Shown: positions 59,529 through 64,000 of the stretch, piece by piece | Numbering within the stretch: position 1 is the stretch's first letter | Layout: the number at the start of each line of letters is the position of its first letter | Assembly (NCBI GenBank): GCA_039105265.1 | Contig: JAPFFF010000017.1 | Span: 1,798,001-1,862,000 of the forward strand | Direction of reading: 5' to 3' | Length of the DNA: 64,000 nucleotides | Origin: Tritrichomonas musculus | Taxonomy: Eukaryota; Parabasalia; Tritrichomonadida; Tritrichomonadidae | Made by a program: the position numbers and the translations under genes | Notes under the pieces: model-generated | Database searches by the model: none | Told to the model about the DNA's origin: nothing | What the model saw: only the letters and a program-made list of their open reading frames with translations

Positions 59529-62327
59529 ATGTCTGATTTCGATGATTTTGAAGTTAATAGTGATGATTTATATGGAGCTGATAAAAGTGATAATAATAAA
59601 AATGATGATGATTTTAAATTGCCTGATTTGCCTCAAACTACACAAAAGAATTTATCCATTATTAACTTTTCTGCTTTAAAACCACCAACTGGCGGGAGTT
59701 CAATTACGATTTCAGATGCTACAAACGAATCATTAAATTTTTCGCGTCCTCCGTTGTTACCTGCAAGATTAACAAGTATGATGACATCGACGCCATCTCA
59801 AAATTTAACATCACCTGCAGAAGAAAATAAGCCAAAATTCGATTTGCCTCCTCTTTTCGATGACTTAGATGATGACGACGACGATTCTAATGAAGTTGAT
59901 CAGCCGAATTTAGGCCCAATCCAATTTCCATCTGATCCAGATTTAGATAAAAAAGATAATAATGATACTCAAGAAAGTAAAGATAAAATGGATTCAATTA
60001 CAATTAATTCAGTTTCTAATATCCCAGAATCTCCTTTGAAAATGAATAATTTTTTCGCTGATGATAATCACGAGCAAGATAATAATTTAAATGAATTAAA
60101 CAAGCCAAGTTTTTTGCCAAATTTATCTACATCATTAAATAATGAATCAAAAGTTTTAGATAATTTTGAAGATGAAATAAATGCGCCTCATCCCCTTATT
60201 CCATCAAGAAAAAAAGAATCAGCAAGCCCGTTCCCTTCTCCGTTAAATTTAAACCATAGTTCAAGTAAACCTTCTTTTTTAAATATAAACGAAATTAAAA
60301 ATATTAAGCCTGGAGATCCCGTTTCGAGTTCAGTTAAATTTGATAGTACGCCAAATTTATCGCCTGTTAAAATTCAAAATAATTTGTCTGCACCTGTTCA
60401 GTTACCAAATTTAGATTCGCAATCTAAAACTTCTAGCGAAGATCATTTAAAAGATGAAAAAGAAAGCGATTCTCAAAATGTTAATTTAAATGTTGTTAAT
60501 GTTGATGATGACGATAATATTGAATTTTCATCAATAAGTCTCTCTGATCATAGTGAAGATGAAAAGAAAAGCCAGCCTAAAGCAGATCTTGCTCAAAAAA
60601 GCGAAGAAACTAAAGATGAGCCACAACAACAAAAACTAATTCCAGATAGAAAATTGCAAGCTATAAATCAATTAGCATCTATTCAATCAACTGATCAAAA
60701 AGCACCTCAAAATAATATGAATACCGATCTACAAAGAGAAAATCCACCTCAAAACACAAATCAGCAAAGCTCGTTAAATGATTCGGATATTAGTAATAAT
60801 TTTTTTATGGAATCAGACACAACACAGCCATCAAAAAGTCAGCAAAATGAATCTGAAAAGGCTCAATTAAATCAATCTGTTTTTCACACAAATCCAAATC
60901 CTGTTGAGACTTTCCAATCTAATCTTAATGATTCAAATCCATCTCAGCCAATAAATAAAAGTGATGAACTTTCAAATGATGATTTTGAGAAACCTATAGA
61001 TAATAGCATTCAGCAAAAAAAGAGCACCCCTCCAAATAATGGAAACAGAAAGCCAAAAACAGAGCTTGCTGAATCTGTGCAAAAGGTTAAGCAGATGGCT
61101 CAACAATCTGCCAAAAAGCAGCAACAACAAAAGCAATCTAATGAATCAACTAAAAAAGAAGAAAATCGTATTCAAAAACAAAATCAGCAATTAATTTCAC
61201 CTCCAATTAAGAGTTCAACAGAAACTCCTTTAAACTCAGCTTCTCAGTCGCCTTCGCCACCAAATTCATCATCTGAATCTTTTCATGAAAACGAGCAAAA
61301 CCCACCAAATAGTAGTAATAAAACGCAAACAATTGTAAATATGACAAAACCAGATGAACAGCTTTCATCTGTTTCATTACATTTATCATCAGATCAGCAT
61401 ACTCAGAATCGCCCTGTTAAAAAGATAGTCCCGAAGATGGCAATTGAAATTGGCGTGGAAAATGCGTTTGACAATGCATCAGCTCAATTTCAAAGATTGT
61501 TTATGAACGAATTTGCATCATTAATGAGACCAACTTACCAAATGCCGTATGATACAGATATTGACAATTTTGTTGATTACCTGTCAAAAGATATAAATAA
61601 GGAATTGAATAGTATAACTAAGTCATTTTCGCCTACAACAAGAAAAGTTAGAGGATTTTCACATAAGATTGACTTGTTATTTGATCAAGGAAGAGATGTT
61701 CTTAATGAAAAACTTGCTAATTCATATGAAGATGATCTTCAAAGAAGAGCCCAAAATTACCAAAAGCTTAGAAACTTGCAAACTTTGGTTGATGATTTAA
61801 ATAAGAATTTCACTGCAAAAGTTACGAAAACAATGAAAGTGATTGATAATTACTTAAAAGATTCTGCTTTGATTCGATCCAATAAACTTATGAAAGCACA
61901 AATGCTCCAAAAGAATCTCCGTGAATTAACAATTGAAAGGATGCATCTTGAAGCTAAAGTTAATAAGCAATTGTCTGAATTTGAAGAAATCGATCGTCAA
62001 CAAAATGAAGTAATGATGTCTTATATTTCATTTTCTAACGATCCTAATACTTTTGATTCTGACGACCAACAAAAGTTATTTATTTTGAAAAAAATCGCTC
62101 GTGAAATTAATTTGATTTCGAGTAATGTGGATAAAGCAACTTTTGAAAGTCTTATTGATATGTCAAATGATGCACAATTCCAATTAAATGAAGAGAGAAC
62201 TAAAATACGCCATGAATATTCAAGAATGGATGGATTTGCTGAAAAATTGAAATTATTAAAACAAAGAAAGCAGCAAGCTAAGAAATCGTCATCTAAAAAA
62301 AAAGAATCGAGCAAAAAGAAGTCTTAG
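59529..62327 (+). CDS. Disordered acidic protein with C-terminal coiled-coil domain (932 aa)
   Basis: 932 residues, ATG at 59529 (product MSDFDDFEVNSDDLYG...). Residues 1-630 are low in complexity, rich in Asn, Ser, Pro, Gln, Asp and Lys, with several short hydrophobic-acidic motifs (FDLPPLFDDLDDDDDD) and SP/TP sites. Residues 640-910 form a folded helical and coiled-coil region: MAIEIGVENAFDNASAQFQ, LMRPTYQMPYDTDIDNFVDY, then long helices (LRNLQTLVDDLNKNFTAKV). The last 20 residues are Lys/Ser-rich (KKSSSKKKESSKKKS). The plan of a disordered N-terminus with small acidic motifs and a C-terminal coil resembles transition-fibre/FBF1-like or endocytic adaptor proteins, but I see no decisive motif. 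It is third in a plus-strand row of coiled-coil genes. Confidence 0.75.
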   Translation: MSDFDDFEVNSDDLYGADKSDNNKNDDDFKLPDLPQTTQKNLSIINFSALKPPTGGSSITISDATNESLNFSRPPLLPARLTSMMTSTPSQNLTSPAEENKPKFDLPPLFDDLDDDDDDSNEVDQPNLGPIQFPSDPDLDKKDNNDTQESKDKMDSITINSVSNIPESPLKMNNFFADDNHEQDNNLNELNKPSFLPNLSTSLNNESKVLDNFEDEINAPHPLIPSRKKESASPFPSPLNLNHSSSKPSFLNINEIKNIKPGDPVSSSVKFDSTPNLSPVKIQNNLSAPVQLPNLDSQSKTSSEDHLKDEKESDSQNVNLNVVNVDDDDNIEFSSISLSDHSEDEKKSQPKADLAQKSEETKDEPQQQKLIPDRKLQAINQLASIQSTDQKAPQNNMNTDLQRENPPQNTNQQSSLNDSDISNNFFMESDTTQPSKSQQNESEKAQLNQSVFHTNPNPVETFQSNLNDSNPSQPINKSDELSNDDFEKPIDNSIQQKKSTPPNNGNRKPKTELAESVQKVKQMAQQSAKKQQQQKQSNESTKKEENRIQKQNQQLISPPIKSSTETPLNSASQSPSPPNSSSESFHENEQNPPNSSNKTQTIVNMTKPDEQLSSVSLHLSSDQHTQNRPVKKIVPKMAIEIGVENAFDNASAQFQRLFMNEFASLMRPTYQMPYDTDIDNFVDYLSKDINKELNSITKSFSPTTRKVRGFSHKIDLLFDQGRDVLNEKLANSYEDDLQRRAQNYQKLRNLQTLVDDLNKNFTAKVTKTMKVIDNYLKDSALIRSNKLMKAQMLQKNLRELTIERMHLEAKVNKQLSEFEEIDRQQNEVMMSYISFSNDPNTFDSDDQQKLFILKKIAREINLISSNVDKATFESLIDMSNDAQFQLNEERTKIRHEYSRMDGFAEKLKLLKQRKQQAKKSSSKKKESSKKKS

Positions 62328-62590
62328 CTTAATAAGAATGTTTGTATTATTTGTATGTATATATTAAAATATGTTTTATATAAATTTGTATCTTTTTAAT
62401 ATTTTATCTGAAAATGATTTAAAAAAGAAAAAGTATTTGAAGAAAAGAGAATTGATTAATACTCTACTGACTCTAATAATTAAAAAAAAATAGATTGATC
62501 TTTGACTATATCGAATTTTATTCAATCAAATAAAAAAATAAAATAAGGTAATTTTCTTTTTGTCATCATACAAGAATAGATAATAAGAAA

Positions 62591-63049
62591 TCATACAGTT
62601 GCAGAACGAATAATTTTATCAATATTTGCATTAAACACCTCAGATTTGTCAAGCGGAGAAAACGGAGAGTAAAACGGATCTGCAATTCGAGAAAAAAGCT
62701 CATCTGCAATCAGCAATGACCATTTTCTGACAGATGGTTCAATTATTACTTTTCTGGTTGTAATTACTAATAATGTATATTTCAGAGGAAATTTGGTTGC
62801 ATATACAGATAAGCGAGAAAATGATGGAAGTTCAATTGGATGTGATTGAATGGGAGGCGGTAATGTTTTAATTGTCAAAAAAAGATTCTGAGTTCTAATT
62901 GTTAATAGCGCGTTAAATATTATCGATTCAATTTCAAGATCGTCATGTTGTGGCGAAGAAGGCGATTGTGAATTTTGATATTTTCTGAGATAAATCGGAG
63001 ATCCATCAGGAGCTATAATTGAAATGCAAGCAACAGGAGAACTCTCCAT
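62591..63049 (-). CDS. TRAPPC2L: TRAPP complex subunit, TRAPPC2L/Tca17-like (longin/sedlin fold)
   Basis: 152 residues, ATG at 63049. The N-terminus ACISIIAPDGSPIYLRKY matches the first strands of the sedlin-type longin fold, as in TRAPPC2L (VCIAVIAKENYPLYIR type). An insert of Ser/Pro/Gln/His residues follows. Then come a helix with IESIIFNALLTIRTQNLFLT, the strand pair LSVYATKFPLKYTLLVITT, a helix WSLLIADELFSRI, and the family's end motif ADPFYSPFSPLDKSEVFNANIDKII, close to the NPFYNPGDxIxSxxFDxxV motif of TRAPPC2L. It would act in TRAPP tethering at the ER-Golgi or Golgi. The length is slightly above the usual 140. TRAPPC2 (sedlin) is the alternative. Confidence 0.82.
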   Translation of the reverse strand: MESSPVACISIIAPDGSPIYLRKYQNSQSPSSPQHDDLEIESIIFNALLTIRTQNLFLTIKTLPPPIQSHPIELPSFSRLSVYATKFPLKYTLLVITTRKVIIEPSVRKWSLLIADELFSRIADPFYSPFSPLDKSEVFNANIDKIIRSATV

Positions 63050-63277
63050 TATTTATTTAGATTTATAATTTGCCTTAATTTCACCAATAGGTAAAATAAT
63101 TCAAATAGAAAGGTCATTTTCTCGTAAAAAAATCTTATATTCAAAATCGCATTTACATCAAACATTTATTAACATAATTATGATTAATCTATATTAAATA
63201 CCTAAAAACTTTACTGGTTTTGTACCGATATTTTTCATTTTAACACAGTTATTGAACTTATCAAAATTATAAAATAA

Positions 63278-64000
63278 TTATATGAGGAAACAGCATCTTG
63301 ATACAGGGACCTTCTTTGACTTTATTTCCAATCCGATATCAATTTCTTCTGTCTGCAAAATTGTTTCAGCCAAGTCGAGGTTAGTAGCGCCTTCTTGCAA
63401 ATTTTGTTTAATTTTTTGATTTTCAGAAAGATTTGAATAATTTTGACTTTTTCTGACTGTTTTCATTGGTTTAAAATTTTCTGGCTGTTCAATCAATTTC
63501 ACCTCTTTAAATTCAATTTGTTTTATAGGAGGAACTTCACTTTTCTTTTGTTTGAATTTAGAAGCCAAATTGCCAATTTTATCTCCTTCAATTTCATACA
63601 TTTCGAACTCATTATCGCCGAAAATGTCAACAACGAACTCGCTCTCTGTTTCAGCCGATTCTCTTGTCACGCATAGTGCGTAAGGCCTTGACACATCTAC
63701 AATATTCCACGTTGCCCTGTCATGGCAGCAGTTCCATTGTATGTCGAAGTCAAAGTGAACTGTTCCCTCGAAAAAACGGTCAATTTTATCGCCAGCGCGA
63801 TTCCTCCTTTCAAGGTACACGCTGTGGATTGACGATGAATTTTTCTGTGAAAAATCAACGAAAATGATCGTCGGCGACTTTTTGAATACAAGACACCATT
63901 GTCTCATTTCAATGCAGCTCTCTTCATACGGAGAAGCGCCATCTTCCTTCCCTGGAAATAATTTGCCACTTACCGTATAACCGCAATTTTTGAAAGGGTC
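63278..64000 (-). CDS. CaaX-box protein of unknown function, 5' end outside window
   Basis: The frame is open from the right edge: 31 codons precede the ATG at 63907 without a stop (CGYTVSGKLFPGKEDGASPY), so the gene very likely starts beyond the window. About 240 residues are visible. The first part is beta-rich with several Cys and Trp (WCLVFKKSPTIIFVDFSQ, HFDFDIQWNCCHDRATWNIV, VSRPYALCVTRESAE). The second part is charged and helical or disordered, and the protein ends SRCCFLI, where CFLI is a CaaX prenylation box with a second Cys before it for possible palmitoylation. So it should be anchored to the cytosolic face of a membrane. No small-GTPase motifs are present in the visible part. The family is not recognised. 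The region is less AT-rich than its neighbours. Confidence 0.75.
   Translation of the reverse strand, partial: DPFKNCGYTVSGKLFPGKEDGASPYEESCIEMRQWCLVFKKSPTIIFVDFSQKNSSSIHSVYLERRNRAGDKIDRFFEGTVHFDFDIQWNCCHDRATWNIVDVSRPYALCVTRESAETESEFVVDIFGDNEFEMYEIEGDKIGNLASKFKQKKSEVPPIKQIEFKEVKLIEQPENFKPMKTVRKSQNYSNLSENQKIKQNLQEGATNLDLAETILQTEEIDIGLEIKSKKVPVSRCCFLI

Noticed and set aside
1-64000. tRNA, rRNA genes and CRISPR arrays
   Set aside because: No GC-rich cloverleaf-like block, no rRNA core sequence and no spaced short repeats were noticed by eye; a tRNAscan or Infernal run would be decisive.

Overview
The window looks like nuclear DNA of a parabasalid protist of the Trichomonas/Tritrichomonas type. 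The reasons are very AT-rich spacers, long uninterrupted ORFs with no recognisable introns, TAA, TAG and TGA all used as stops, TCATT initiator-like motifs 9-25 nt before several ATGs, asparagine-rich and coiled-coil proteins, an ankyrin protein of a trichomonad-like build, and a Maverick/Polinton with several decayed DNA transposons. The genus is inferred; no rRNA or marker gene is present to fix it.

Layout. (1) 1-8056 is the right part of a Maverick/Polinton, with a large unknown protein running in from the left edge, a proline-rich protein, a small unknown protein, a retroviral-type integrase, a candidate major capsid protein, a small amphipathic basic protein, several small coiled-coil ORFs and a candidate terminal repeat. 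No break was seen in the visible part. (2) 8057-15939 is AT-rich and gene-poor. It holds an unidentified broken gene, a hAT transposase relic with a BED-type finger, and a 227-bp MITE flanked by TTAA. (3) 15940-19401 holds a coiled-coil gene with no ATG start and an ABCB-type half transporter. (4) 19402-24523 holds a P-element-like transposase relic with a 665-codon open core. (5) 24524-43473 is a host gene block: two giant helical (HEAT/ARM-like) proteins, a papain-fold-like protein, an ankyrin protein, CHMP5/VPS60 (ESCRT-III), a membrane-anchored STE20-type kinase, a DPY30-domain protein and a SHIPPO/STPG protein. (6) 43912-45370 is a 1.46-kb element with long imperfect terminal inverted repeats. 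(7) 45833-62327 holds three large coiled-coil genes in tandem on the plus strand. One encodes 2924 residues with internal near-identical duplications and a recurring LG(I/L) hinge. (8) 62591-64000 holds a TRAPPC2L-like gene and the 3' part of a gene ending in a CaaX box.

How the genes fit together. Several host genes point to membrane traffic (CHMP5/VPS60, TRAPPC2L, ABC transporter) and several to the flagellar/cytoskeletal apparatus (DPY30 domain, STPG repeats, giant coiled coils). They are single genes on both strands with their own spacers, so operon-like co-expression is not suggested. All family names come from reading motifs by eye; no database search was run.
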